This document shows positions 1 to 7,748 of a DNA stretch of 29,903 bases, piece by piece. The notes under the pieces were generated by a model, which did no database searches, was not told where the DNA came from, and saw nothing but the letters and a program-made list of their open reading frames with translations. Where the stretch lies: the NCBI GenBank assembly GCA_005883585.1, contig VBFD01000019.1, positions 1 to 29,903 on the forward strand, given 5' to 3'. A program made the translations under genes and the position numbers. The DNA is from UBA10449 sp005883585 (GTDB lineage: Bacteria; Chloroflexota; Dormibacteria; Dormibacterales; Dormibacteraceae). How positions within the stretch are numbered: the stretch's first letter is position 1; every line of letters starts with the position of its first letter.

Positions 1-684
1 CACTGGGCGGACCGGCTTGGCTTTCTCGTTTGGGGTGAGATGCCTAACTTCCATAAGCACTCGCCCGAGGCGGAGGCGCGCCTGGAGGCGGAATGGCGCG
101 AAAGGGTGGTGCGGGATCGCGACCATCCATCCGTGATTGCGTGGGTCCCGATCAACGAAAGCATGGGGCTCAAGAACATGGAGCCTGGTGCTATGGCGCG
201 GCTGATCACGCACCTCTATCAATTGACGCACCGCCTCGATGGGGAGCGGCTGGTGATGTCCAATGACGGCTGGCAGCATGCGATCAGCGACCTGTGCACG
301 CTGCACGATTACGCGGAGGCCTCGACCCTTCGCAACCGCTACGCGAGCCTCGAATCGGCGCTGGATCCCGGCGCCCGCGAACAGCCGCCTTACCTGCCGG
401 GCTTTGAGTACCGAGGCGAGCCGGTCGTGCTCAGCGAGTTTGGCGGCCTCTCGATGTCAGGCGGGGAGATGGGGTACCAGCGCGTAGCCGGCGCCGGCGA
501 GCTCCTCAAAACGTACAGAGAGATGGTCGAGGCCCTGATGCAGCCCGGCCCTGTGGAGGGCTTTTGCTACACGCAGTTGACCGACATCGAGCAGGAGCAG
601 AACGGGCTGCTTACCTTCGAGCGCCAACCCAAGGTCGACGCTGAGCGGCTTCGGGAGGCGACGCTCACCCCGAAGCGGGGCTAA
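1..684 (+). CDS. Glycoside hydrolase family 2 (beta-galactosidase/beta-glucuronidase type), 3' part only
   Basis: The reading frame is open from base 1, before the first ATG at 40, and already encodes family sequence there (ADRLGFLVWGEMPNF), so the gene starts outside the window. This is the C-terminal half of the GH2 TIM barrel. The general acid/base is the Glu of WVPINES (codon 157-159) and the nucleophile the Glu of VLSEFGG (codon 436-438); both lie in the expected order. The ending (YTQLTDIEQEQNGLLTFER) is typical of GH2 enzymes whose protein finishes just after the barrel. The role would be hydrolysis of beta-galactosides, beta-glucuronides or related glycosides; the substrate cannot be told from this part. 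The stop overlaps the stop of the small minus-strand gene by two bases, tail to tail. Family assignment is firm; specificity is unknown. Confidence 0.9.
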   Translation, partial: HWADRLGFLVWGEMPNFHKHSPEAEARLEAEWRERVVRDRDHPSVIAWVPINESMGLKNMEPGAMARLITHLYQLTHRLDGERLVMSNDGWQHAISDLCTLHDYAEASTLRNRYASLESALDPGAREQPPYLPGFEYRGEPVVLSEFGGLSMSGGEMGYQRVAGAGELLKTYREMVEALMQPGPVEGFCYTQLTDIEQEQNGLLTFERQPKVDAERLREATLTPKRG

Positions 685-875
685 CCGCCGTAGATCCGGA
701 GCTTGACCGGCTGCTCGCCTTCGATGCGGTCGGCCAGTCTCCGCAGGCGTGCGGCGACACGCTCGGCCAGCCGCTCGCGCGGCTGCCACCCTTCCAGGCG
801 CGAACGCTCCTCCGCGCTCCTGATCATCTCGTCGTGTCGGTCCAGGAGCCACCTCTCCTGGGAGTACATGTTCAC
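681..875 (-). CDS. Small hypothetical protein, about 64 aa
   Basis: I do not recognise a named family. The predicted product is a short, highly charged helical protein (MYSQERWLLDRHDEMI near the start, then many Arg/Glu residues) that resembles unnamed small proteins of high-GC bacteria from memory only. A longer frame reaches a TTG at 893, but a perfect TATAAT at 887-882 lies inside that extension and is followed by exactly six bases and a GTG at 875, so a leaderless start at 875 is preferred; ATG 869 is two codons further. The gene is divergent from the ArsR-type regulator gene and its promoter is overlapped by two of the three dyad sites, so control by that regulator is likely. Its 3' end abuts the GH2 gene tail to tail. 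Confidence 0.6.
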   Translation of the reverse strand: MNMYSQERWLLDRHDEMIRSAEERSRLEGWQPRERLAERVAARLRRLADRIEGEQPVKLRIYGG

Positions 876-881
876 CCGGCG

Positions 882-912
882 ATTATAGACCAATGGCTCT
901 GGTGATAGTCAA
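882..912 (-). promoter_or_regulatory. Promoter of the small minus-strand gene
   Basis: On the minus strand there is TTGACT at 912-907 and TATAAT at 887-882, with a 19-base spacer. The GTG at 875 begins six bases after the -10 box, which fits transcription starting at the start codon. Dyad site 2 covers the -35 box and site 1 covers the spacer and part of the -10 box. Confidence 0.6.
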
Positions 913-962
913 GGGCCTATTGCATATGCCACTACCATCTGTTAACATAGCCATTGACCTAT
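885..962. promoter_or_regulatory. Three 16-bp dyad operator candidates, ATAG-N8-CTAT
   Basis: Sites lie at 885-900 (ATAG-ACCAATGG-CTCT, one mismatch), 905-920 (ATAG-TCAAGGGC-CTAT) and 947-962 (ATAG-CCATTGAC-CTAT). Start-to-start distances are 20 and 42 bp, close to two and four helical turns, so all would face the same side of the DNA. Sites 1 and 3 also match each other as inverted copies at 13 of 16 positions. Sites 1 and 2 overlap the promoter of the small gene and site 3 overlaps the -10 box, start point and first codon of the ArsR-type gene. Autoregulation by that protein is inferred. Confidence 0.6.
920..948 (+). promoter_or_regulatory. Promoter of the ArsR-type regulator gene
   Basis: TTGCAT at 920-925 and TAACAT at 943-948 are separated by 17 bases, a good sigma-70-type match. 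Transcription would begin near 955, leaving only a few bases before ATG 961 and no room for a Shine-Dalgarno sequence. Confidence 0.6.
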
Positions 963-1956
963 GCCAGTCCTTGAAGAGGTCGGTGAGGCGACCCGAGTAC
1001 GGGTCAGCGCCTCCGCCCCCCTCGAGCTCATGTGGATCCTCCACAACCTCCAGGCCAAGCACGTTCTGAACGGCCCTTACGCAAGCCTCGAGCGCCTGCG
1101 CGCGGACATGCAGCCCAAGGTCGCGTCGTTCTGGGCGGACGGCGTCCGCGGCTACACGGAGACCATCGTCCTCGCCGAGCGCAGCGGCACCACGCTCGAC
1201 CTCGATCTCGATCGCTATTTCGAGAAGCTCGACGACGCGATCGAGCTGATGGACGGCGGCCTGTCGCTGTTGTCGGAGCGCCCGTCGGAGCGCGTCGCCT
1301 TCCAGACGCGGGTCAAGCGCCTGCGTGAAGACCGGGCGCTGCGCGCCAAGTATCGATCGCTGCTGCTCTCGGCCTGGGAGCCCTTGCAGGCGGAATGGGA
1401 AGCCTCCGGCCGGCGGGCGGCCGGCGATGCCGCCGTCGAATGGGCTCGCATGCTGGAGGAGGGGGCCGGATACCGGACCCTCCTCGACCGGCCCCACGTC
1501 TGGCCCGGCCGGCCGGAGCTGGAAGAGCTTGCGGAGTCCGCGCTGGCCGAGGGCCGCATGGTGCTGTCGCCGGGGTGGTTTTTCGGAGTGATTCATGTCG
1601 TCGAGGTTGATGGCACCGTTTACATCGGCCGCGGCGTGCGGACGGAGGACCAGGATGCGGTCCGCCGCGAGACCGCTACACGGGTCGCCGGCAACCTGAA
1701 AGCGCTCGCAGACCCCACCCGGCTCGGCATCCTGCTCTGGCTCGCGAAGCACCCGGCGTCGGTGACGGAGATCGCGAACCATTTCGAGCTCTCGCAGCCG
1801 ACGGTCAGCGGGCACGTGCAGCTCTTGCGCGATGCGGGTCTACTGGAGGACAGGTTGGCCGGGCGCCGCTCGAAGCTGATCGTTGCGCGTGAGCGCTTGA
1901 AGGGATTGATCGGCGACGCGGAGGAATCTATGCTCCGGCTCTTTCCCCATGAGTAG
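961..1956 (+). CDS. ArsR-family transcriptional regulator with long N-terminal domain
   Basis: The C-terminal third (about residues 240-320) is a winged helix-turn-helix of ArsR type: NLKALADPTRLGILLWL, then VTEIANHFELSQPTVSGHVQLLRDAGLLE and a wing ending SKLIV. The first ~230 residues form a separate domain with no recognised metal-binding Cys/His cluster; it resembles the N-terminal region of DUF5937-type ArsR regulators, from memory. At 331 aa it is about three times the length of a simple ArsR repressor, so the extra domain probably senses a ligand. ATG 961 is chosen because the promoter at 920-948 lies directly upstream. The 3' end overlaps the convergent GH1 gene by 29 bp. Three dyads in the upstream region suggest it represses itself and the small divergent gene. 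The ligand is unknown. Confidence 0.85.
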   Translation: MPVLEEVGEATRVRVSASAPLELMWILHNLQAKHVLNGPYASLERLRADMQPKVASFWADGVRGYTETIVLAERSGTTLDLDLDRYFEKLDDAIELMDGGLSLLSERPSERVAFQTRVKRLREDRALRAKYRSLLLSAWEPLQAEWEASGRRAAGDAAVEWARMLEEGAGYRTLLDRPHVWPGRPELEELAESALAEGRMVLSPGWFFGVIHVVEVDGTVYIGRGVRTEDQDAVRRETATRVAGNLKALADPTRLGILLWLAKHPASVTEIANHFELSQPTVSGHVQLLRDAGLLEDRLAGRRSKLIVARERLKGLIGDAEESMLRLFPHE

Positions 1957-3220
1957 TCGCAGGTAGCGCGCCGGACCGACTGACCTCGCCGAGCCAGTAC
2001 GCGCTCGGCCGCGGCCGTCTTGCCAGCGTCTCGCGGTCGACCCCGATCAGCCCGAAGGTGGGCTTGTAGCCGAAAGCCCACTCGAAATTGTCCATCAGCG
2101 ACCAGTAGACGTAGCTGCGAACTTCGATGCCCTCGGCGATGCAGGCCAGCGTTTCACGCATCGCGGTGTCGATGAAACGAATGCGCTTGGCGTCGATCGC
2201 AGTGGCGATGCCGCTCTCGGTGACGAGAATCGGAATGCCGCCCGTGCTCTTCCATGCGCGGCGGATCGCCCCTCCCAGCGCCCGCGGGTAGTACTCGTAG
2301 CCCATCTGCGTGGTCTCTTCGGTCTCGGTGAGCTCGCGCGAGAGGTCACTCCATTCGTGCCCGGGCCCGCGCGGCCCCTCCGGCCCGAAGCGAAAGCGCG
2401 TGTACGTCTGCACTCCGACGAAGTCGTCATCTCTGGCCAGCTCGAAATAGCGTTCGTTGATGGCCGACTCGAGCTCGAAACCGCTGTCTCCGGGTAGGGC
2501 GCCGTCCTCGTACTGCAGGTCGGGAAGAGCCAGGCAGATGCCCACGGGAATTTGGGCGCGCTGCCGGATCGCCGCCGCGCCGAGACGATGGGCTTCGAGC
2601 AGATTCTCCGTGGCGGACCGTGCACCCTCGACATCGCCCTTGCGACCAGGTGGGTTCATGCCGAGCACATAGCCGCTGAGACCGAGGCCCTGCGGCTCAT
2701 TGATGGTGCAGGCGTAACCGATCAGGTCGCCAAGCGCCGCCGCTACGCGGTCGCAGTACCGCTCGAACAGCTCCGGAAATCGCGGCGACGTGAAGCCGCC
2801 CTGGTCGTGGAGCCACATCGGCAGCGTGAAGTGGTGAAACGTGAGGATGGGCGTGATCCGCTGCTCGCGGCAGGCGGCGAGCATGCGCCGGTAGTGGTCG
2901 AGCGCCGCGCCAGAGAACTCGCCCTCGGCCGGCTCGATGCGCGCCCACTCGATCCCGAAGCGGAATGCGTTGTAGCCCAGGTCTCCTTGCAGCGCGATGT
3001 CTTCGCGGTAGCGGTGGTAGAAGTCGCAGGCGTCGCCCGACGGCTCGACGCAAGGCGTCCCCTCTTTGTGCTCCCACCACCACCAGTCGCTGTTGGTGTT
3101 GCCGCCCTCGACCTGGTGGGCGGACACGGAGGCGCCGAACAGGAAGCCGGGGGGAAATCGGGTGACGGAGGCCAAGGCACGAGAAGGGTAGCGGCCCAAC
3201 TCCCGACTTGACAGCGCCAA
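1928..3220 (-). CDS. Glycoside hydrolase family 1 beta-glucosidase
   Basis: The protein (430 aa, slightly short for the usual ~450) carries the GH1 N-terminal signature FPPGFLFGASVSAHQVEG, the acid/base Glu in TINEP (about residue 175) and the nucleophile Glu in LVTESG (about residue 335), followed by a YVYWSLMDNFEWAFGY segment that lines the -1 subsite. It would hydrolyse beta-glucosides or related beta-glycosides such as cellobiose in the cytoplasm; there is no signal peptide. The start is TTG 3220, chosen because TATACC lies six bases upstream; TTG 3175, nearer the conserved FPPGF, is an alternative without support from a ribosome binding site. The gene is divergent from the LacI gene across a double LacI operator, so induction by a sugar is expected. 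The last 29 bp overlap the convergent ArsR-type gene. Confidence 0.93.
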   Translation of the reverse strand: MALSSRELGRYPSRALASVTRFPPGFLFGASVSAHQVEGGNTNSDWWWWEHKEGTPCVEPSGDACDFYHRYREDIALQGDLGYNAFRFGIEWARIEPAEGEFSGAALDHYRRMLAACREQRITPILTFHHFTLPMWLHDQGGFTSPRFPELFERYCDRVAAALGDLIGYACTINEPQGLGLSGYVLGMNPPGRKGDVEGARSATENLLEAHRLGAAAIRQRAQIPVGICLALPDLQYEDGALPGDSGFELESAINERYFELARDDDFVGVQTYTRFRFGPEGPRGPGHEWSDLSRELTETEETTQMGYEYYPRALGGAIRRAWKSTGGIPILVTESGIATAIDAKRIRFIDTAMRETLACIAEGIEVRSYVYWSLMDNFEWAFGYKPTFGLIGVDRETLARRPRPSAYWLGEVSRSGALPATTHGERAGA

Positions 3221-3226
3221 ACGAAC

Positions 3227-3232
3227 GGTATA
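3227..3232 (-). promoter_or_regulatory. -10 box of the GH1 gene
   Basis: TATACC on the minus strand lies six bases before TTG 3220. No good -35 hexamer is seen; the expected -35 position (about 3250-3255) falls at the centre of the LacI palindrome, so a bound repressor would block this promoter. Confidence 0.45.
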
Positions 3233-3240
3233 ACTTCCGC

Positions 3241-3267
3241 TTAAACCGCTTTACTAAAGCGGTTTAA
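3241..3267. promoter_or_regulatory. Double LacI-type operator (27-bp perfect palindrome)
   Basis: Thirteen-base arms (TTAAACCGCTTTA and its reverse complement) flank a single C at 3254. Each half, TAAACCGCTTTA at 3242-3253 and TAAAGCGGTTTA at 3255-3266, is itself a near-palindrome with the central CG and flanking A/T runs typical of LacI-family operators. The site lies between the divergent GH1 and LacI genes. No second copy was found in the window. Confidence 0.8.
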
Positions 3268-3324
3268 ATGTGTGTGGGGGCATGATGAGGGACACGGAGC
3301 CTTGGTTCCCTTGGCGGCGGGGCT

Positions 3325-4356
3325 GTGAGTCGAGTCACCATCGCTGACGTGGCCGGCGCCGCGGGCGTTTCGAAGACCGCGGTCTCCTTCGCGTTCAACA
3401 ATCCCGAGAAGCTCGGGCAGGCCACGCTCGAGCGGGTGCTGCAGGTCGCGCACGAGCTCGGCTACACGCCGCACCCGGCCGCGCGAGCTCTCTCGCTGCG
3501 CCGCAGTGGAACCATCGGCGTTCTCATCCCGCAGCGCCTCAGCACCGTGTTCGCCAACCAGTTCTTGAGCGAGCTGTTCCAGGGCCTAGGCGAGCTGGTC
3601 GAGGAGCACGACCTGACGCTGCTTCTCGTTCCGCCCCTCGACGGCTCGCTGGAAGGCGCGATCCGCCAGGCGTCGGTAGACGGTTTCATCAGCCTCGGCC
3701 TCGGTCCAGACGACGCGGCGCTGGCGACGCTGGATCGAATCGGGATCCCGACCGTGCTGATCGACTCGGAGGAGTCTCCAGAGCACCCGGCAGTCAACGT
3801 CGACGATGCCGGAGGCGCCGAGGCCGCGGCCCGGCACCTCCTCGATCTTGGACACCGCCAGCTCGCGGTGATCATGCTGCCACCGACGCGCTCGCAGTCG
3901 GTGCTGACCCCGGCGGCGTCTCGCCGCCTCGCCGGCTACCAGGCGGCGCTCGCCGCCTTCGATGCGCCGGCTCCTTACATGGTCACCGCGGGCGCGACCA
4001 TGGCAGCCGGCGCGCGTGCATTCGACTCCTTTCCAAAAGGAAAGCGTCGGCCGACCGGCATCCTCGCCATGAGCGACATGGCGGCGATCGGCGTGTTGGG
4101 CGCGGCCGATGCGGCGGGAATGCGCGTTCCCGGAGACCTGTCGGTGGTCGGGTATGACGACCTGCCCATGGCGGCATGGACGAGCCCTCCGCTGACCACG
4201 GTCAGGCAGCCCATCGTCGAGAAGGGCCGCGTCGCTGCCCGACTGTTGATCCAGCGGTTGCAGGGCAACGTAGTGACCTCGCCGCCTCCGCTCAGCACGA
4301 GCCTGGTGGTGCGCGGTTCCACCGCACGTCCAAAGGAGGTGCCGGGCCAGGGCTGA
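3325..4356 (+). CDS. LacI-family transcriptional regulator
   Basis: The N-terminus is a classical LacI helix-turn-helix (VTIADVAGAAGVSKTAVSFAF, residues 4-24) with hinge helix (PHPAARALSLRRSGTIGVL), followed by a periplasmic-binding-protein-like sugar sensor domain ending with VVGYDDLPMAAWTSPPLTTV. At 343 aa the length is normal. GTG 3325 is the only start that fits the conserved SRVTIADVA opening; upstream ATGs at 3282 and 3285 are out of frame. It lies divergent from the GH1 gene across the 27-bp double operator, which it very probably binds, and 135 bp upstream of the alpha-glucoside importer genes in the same direction. Likely role: sugar-responsive repressor of the GH1 gene and itself, possibly of the importer through readthrough. 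The inducer is not evident. Confidence 0.93.
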   Translation: MSRVTIADVAGAAGVSKTAVSFAFNNPEKLGQATLERVLQVAHELGYTPHPAARALSLRRSGTIGVLIPQRLSTVFANQFLSELFQGLGELVEEHDLTLLLVPPLDGSLEGAIRQASVDGFISLGLGPDDAALATLDRIGIPTVLIDSEESPEHPAVNVDDAGGAEAAARHLLDLGHRQLAVIMLPPTRSQSVLTPAASRRLAGYQAALAAFDAPAPYMVTAGATMAAGARAFDSFPKGKRRPTGILAMSDMAAIGVLGAADAAGMRVPGDLSVVGYDDLPMAAWTSPPLTTVRQPIVEKGRVAARLLIQRLQGNVVTSPPPLSTSLVVRGSTARPKEVPGQG

Positions 4357-4393
4357 TTCACGAGGCATCTGATCGACGCGCCCCGCCGCGCGC

Positions 4394-4421
4394 TTGCCAA
4401 ATACACAGAGGGTCATAGAAT
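4394..4421 (+). promoter_or_regulatory. Promoter candidate for the importer operon
   Basis: TTGCCA at 4394-4399 and TAGAAT at 4416-4421 are separated by 16 bases. Transcription would start near 4428, giving a leader of about 64 bases. The 135-bp gap 4357-4491 holds this promoter and a GGGGGA ribosome binding site at about 4478-4483, eight bases before ATG 4492. No LacI operator is seen here. Confidence 0.5.
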
Positions 4422-4491
4422 GGTTCTTAGCTCGGAGTCGAGATCGTCAATAGGGAGGCCGTCGGCCTTCCACAAGTGGGGGATCTAGAAC

Positions 4492-5784
4492 ATGCATTCT
4501 TCGAGTCTCGTTCGGGCACTGGTCGTCGCGATGGCGGCCGTGTTCACTGCGGTAGCCTGCGGAACCTCATCAACCGGGAACGCAGGTTCGATCAAAATCC
4601 TCGCGGCCTGGTCCGGACAGGAGCAGGCGTCTTTCTTCGCGGTGCTCAAGCCGTGGGAGGACAAGACCGGCATCAAGGTCAACTACGAATACAGCCGTGA
4701 CCTGGATGCTCTCCTCACCACGCGCGTCGGCGCCGGCAACCCGCCCGACCTGGCGGCGGCGCCCAGCCCGACTACGCTGACCAACTTCGCCAAGCAGGGC
4801 AAGGTCATTGCGCTTGACGACAAGATCGACATGACCTCACTGAAGGCGAACTATTCGCAAAGCTGGATCGACCTGGGCACGATCAACGGCAAGCTCTACG
4901 AGACCTTCTCGTGGGTCGCGGTCAAAGGCCTGATCTGGTACGACCCGAAGAACTTCCAGGCCAAGAGCTACAACGTGCCCAACAGCTGGCAGTCCTTGAT
5001 GGACCTCCAGAGCACGATCAAGGGCAGCGGCGTGACGCCCTGGTGTGTCGCGCTCGAGAGCGGCTCGGCCTCCGGTTGGCCGGGCAGCGACTGGCTCAAG
5101 GAGATCGTTCTCAGCCAGTCAGGCCCAAGCGTGTATGACGGCTGGGTGGCCGGCACGCAGAAGTGGACTTCGCCTGAGATCAAGTCCGCGTTCACGACGT
5201 GGGGCCAGGTCCTCGGTGCGAACGACTCAAACGTCTACGGCGGCAAGCAGTTCATGCTCGCCACCAACTTCGGCGACGGCGGCACCCACATGTTTGACAA
5301 CCCGCCGAAGTGCTACATGCACAACCAGGCGTCCTTCATCACCACGTTCTTCACCAGCGCCGTCCCGAGCCTGCAGCCCGTGACCGACTTCAACTTCTTC
5401 CCCCTGCCGGACATCACCGCTCAGTACGCCGGCGCACACGTGGTGGCCGGTGACTCGTGGGCGATGTTCCGCGACACGTCGCAGGCGCGCTCGCTCATGA
5501 ACTATCTGATCACCGCCGACGCACAGACCATCTGGGTCAAGCGGGGCGGCAAGATCTCGCCCAACAAGCAGACCGCGTTGGACGCGTACCCCGACCCGCT
5601 CACCAAGGAGAGCGCCCAGATCCTCGTGGCGACCAAGATCGCCAAGTACGACGCCACCGACCAGATGCCTGCGGACATGAGGGCCGCGGCCTGGAAGGCG
5701 GTGCTCGACTTCGTGGGCGACCAGTCGAAGCTCGATTCGATATTGAAGACCCTCGATGGGGTCCAAGCGACGGCATATAAGTGA
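4492..5784 (+). CDS. aglE: ABC transporter alpha-glucoside-binding lipoprotein (AglE type)
   Basis: A signal peptide (residues 1-22) ends at VFTAVAC with Cys23 as the lipidation site; the lipobox is weak at position -3. The mature part is an extracellular solute-binding protein of the CUT1 class. The segment GVTPWCVALESGSASGWPGSDWLKE, followed by GPSVYDGWVAG, is characteristic of the alpha-glucoside-binding proteins AglE, which bring in trehalose, sucrose and maltose. ATG 4492 has a GGGGGA ribosome binding site. It heads a four-gene importer set with two permeases and an ATPase. Given the trehalose/glucan genes nearby, trehalose is a plausible ligand, but this is inference; the family also takes other alpha-glucosides. 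Confidence 0.85.
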   Translation: MHSSSLVRALVVAMAAVFTAVACGTSSTGNAGSIKILAAWSGQEQASFFAVLKPWEDKTGIKVNYEYSRDLDALLTTRVGAGNPPDLAAAPSPTTLTNFAKQGKVIALDDKIDMTSLKANYSQSWIDLGTINGKLYETFSWVAVKGLIWYDPKNFQAKSYNVPNSWQSLMDLQSTIKGSGVTPWCVALESGSASGWPGSDWLKEIVLSQSGPSVYDGWVAGTQKWTSPEIKSAFTTWGQVLGANDSNVYGGKQFMLATNFGDGGTHMFDNPPKCYMHNQASFITTFFTSAVPSLQPVTDFNFFPLPDITAQYAGAHVVAGDSWAMFRDTSQARSLMNYLITADAQTIWVKRGGKISPNKQTALDAYPDPLTKESAQILVATKIAKYDATDQMPADMRAAAWKAVLDFVGDQSKLDSILKTLDGVQATAYK

Positions 5785-5804
5785 CGAGTTAGGAGACGAA
5801 GAGC

Positions 5805-6818
5805 GTGGACTTCAGCATCCTGCTGTCTGACCTTCCAACGCTCGTAGTCGTCATCGTCGGCGTGCCCATCGTGCTCGCCGCCTACATCGTGGGCGGCGAG
5901 TACGTGGTGCGCCGGCTCCCAGACAAGAATCGCCCGCAGGTCCGGCCCTGGATATGGGTCGGACCTGCCATCTTCCTGGTGGCGGCGATCCTTTTCATTC
6001 CCGCGATCTTTACCGTCATCCAGAGCTTCCAGGACAACCAGGGCAACTTCGTCGGCCTGCAGAACTACGCGAACCAGCTCGCCGACTTTCCATCCGGCGG
6101 CGCCTGGATCGCGATCCGAAACAACATCATCATCTGGCTGATCTTCTACACCCTGTTCGTGCTTGCTTTCGGCCTCGCACTGGCAGTTCTCTTCGACCGA
6201 GTGGCGTACGAGACGGTCGTCAAGTCGCTGATCTTCATGCCCATGGCCATCTCGTCCGTCGCGCTTGGCGTCATCTGGAAGTTCATGTTCTGGTACCAGC
6301 CGCCTGGAAGCGCTCAAACCGGGACCCTGAACGCCATCGTGACGTTCTTCCACCACGATCCGGTGGCCTGGCTCCAGGATCAGTGGCCGAACGGCCTCGC
6401 GATTCTCAACAATCTCGCGCTGATCGGCGCTGCGACCTGGGGCATCACCGGGTTTGCGATGGTCATCCTCTCCGCCGCGCTAAAGGGCATCCCTGGCGAG
6501 CTGCTCGAGGCTGCTCGGGTGGACGGAGCGGGGGAGATCACCATCTTCCGGCGCGTCATCTTCCCGCTGATGATGCCGACCATCGTCGTCGTCGGCACCA
6601 CCCTGGTCATCTTCGCCCTGAAGGCATTTGACGTCGTGTATGTGATGACGAACGGCAACTACAACACAGACGTGCTGGCCTTCCGCATGTACAACCTGCT
6701 CTATCTCTCGCACAACCCGGCGGGGGCGAGCGCGGTCGCCATCATCCTGCTCATCGCGGTCGTCCCAGTGCTGATCTTCAATCTCAGGCAATTCCGGGCT
6801 GTGGAGGCAAGGCGATGA
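5805..6818 (+). CDS. aglF: ABC transporter permease, alpha-glucoside type (AglF)
   Basis: A CUT1 (MalF-type) membrane permease of 337 aa. One membrane segment lies near residues 8-28, before RPWIWVGPAIFLVAAILFIPAIF (about 46-68), followed by further segments to the C-terminus. The EAA loop that contacts the ATPase reads EAARVDGAGEITIFRRVIFPLMMP. The segment DRVAYETVVKSLIFMPMAISSVALGVIWKFMF matches AglF proteins closely. GTG 5805 has AGGAG nine bases upstream. It lies 20 bp after the binding-protein gene and its stop overlaps the next permease start by 4 bp (ATGA), so translation is coupled. It forms the transmembrane channel with the following gene product. Confidence 0.9.
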   Translation: MDFSILLSDLPTLVVVIVGVPIVLAAYIVGGEYVVRRLPDKNRPQVRPWIWVGPAIFLVAAILFIPAIFTVIQSFQDNQGNFVGLQNYANQLADFPSGGAWIAIRNNIIIWLIFYTLFVLAFGLALAVLFDRVAYETVVKSLIFMPMAISSVALGVIWKFMFWYQPPGSAQTGTLNAIVTFFHHDPVAWLQDQWPNGLAILNNLALIGAATWGITGFAMVILSAALKGIPGELLEAARVDGAGEITIFRRVIFPLMMPTIVVVGTTLVIFALKAFDVVYVMTNGNYNTDVLAFRMYNLLYLSHNPAGASAVAIILLIAVVPVLIFNLRQFRAVEARR

Positions 6819-7741
6819 GCGTCGCAGCAGCGGCAAGGACCGAGTCCACAGCAGCCGTCGGATCGGGGCAGTGGATTTCGCAGCGACTCGGTAGGATCGT
6901 GCTCCACGTGGTCGTCATCGGCCTGACCCTTGCCTGGGTCGTGCCGACGCTGGGCCTCGTGCTCAGCAGCTTTCGGCCGTTCTCGGCCATCGCCACGAGC
7001 GGCTGGTGGGCGGCAATCTCACCCCCTTATGCATTCACGCTCGACAACTACAACCAGCTCTTCGCGCAAAGCAACCTGGGTACCGCGATATTCAACAGCT
7101 TCATGGTGTCGGTGCCGTCGACCGTCATCCCCGTCACCATCGCCGCTTTCGCCGCGTACGCGTTCGCGTGGATGAAGTTTCCGGCGCGCGACTGGATCTT
7201 CCTTGCCTTCGTCGGCCTGCTCGCCGTACCCCTGCAGCTCACATTCATCCCGGTGTTGAAGTTCTACGTCGAGCACGGCATCACGATTGAAAACCTGACG
7301 GCGCTGAACCTCCCGCCCTGGGTCGGCTTGTGGCTGGCCCACGCCGGCTACGGGCTGCCGTTCTCCACGTACCTTCTCGCCAACTTCTTCCGTGCCCTGC
7401 CGAGCGACCTCTTCGAGTCGGCCGAGATCGATGGCGCGGGTACTCTGACGGTATTCTTCCGAATCATCCTGCCGCTGTCGGTGCCCGCCCTCGCATCCCT
7501 GGTGATCTTCCAGTTCCTGTGGGTGTGGAACGACCTTCTGGTGGCGTTGATCTACGTCGGAGGGTCCCCTGAGGTGGCGCCCCTGACGGTGAACCTTGCC
7601 GGCCTGACCAACTCGCTCGGCCAGGGCTACCAGCTGCTCACCGCGGCGGCATTCTTCTCGATGATCGTGCCGCTCGTCGTGTTCCTCAGCCTTCAGCGCT
7701 ATTTCGTTCGCGGAATTCTTGCAGGATCTGTGAAGGGGTAA
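6815..7741 (+). CDS. aglG: ABC transporter permease, alpha-glucoside type (AglG)
   Basis: A MalG-type permease of 308 aa with about six membrane segments, starting LHVVVIGLTLAWVVPTLGLVLSSF. The EAA loop reads ESAEIDGAGTLTVFFRIILPLSVP, and the ending FVRGILAGSVKG is the usual C-terminus of this family. ATG 6815 overlaps the stop of the previous permease by 4 bp (ATGA). It pairs with that protein to form the importer channel. The first 25 residues are a cytoplasmic extension rich in Ala/Ser. No anomaly seen. Confidence 0.9.
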   Translation: MSVAAAARTESTAAVGSGQWISQRLGRIVLHVVVIGLTLAWVVPTLGLVLSSFRPFSAIATSGWWAAISPPYAFTLDNYNQLFAQSNLGTAIFNSFMVSVPSTVIPVTIAAFAAYAFAWMKFPARDWIFLAFVGLLAVPLQLTFIPVLKFYVEHGITIENLTALNLPPWVGLWLAHAGYGLPFSTYLLANFFRALPSDLFESAEIDGAGTLTVFFRIILPLSVPALASLVIFQFLWVWNDLLVALIYVGGSPEVAPLTVNLAGLTNSLGQGYQLLTAAAFFSMIVPLVVFLSLQRYFVRGILAGSVKG

Positions 7742-7748
7742 TCAGGAG

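Noticed and set aside
883..1815. Long open frame on the minus strand opposite the ArsR-type gene
   Set aside because: It only mirrors the real gene; composition is Arg/Pro/Gly-rich with no recognisable domain, as expected for antisense frames in high-GC DNA.
4357..4491. LacI operator for the alpha-glucoside importer
   Set aside because: No TAAACCGCTTTA-like site in the gap; only a promoter and ribosome binding site are seen.
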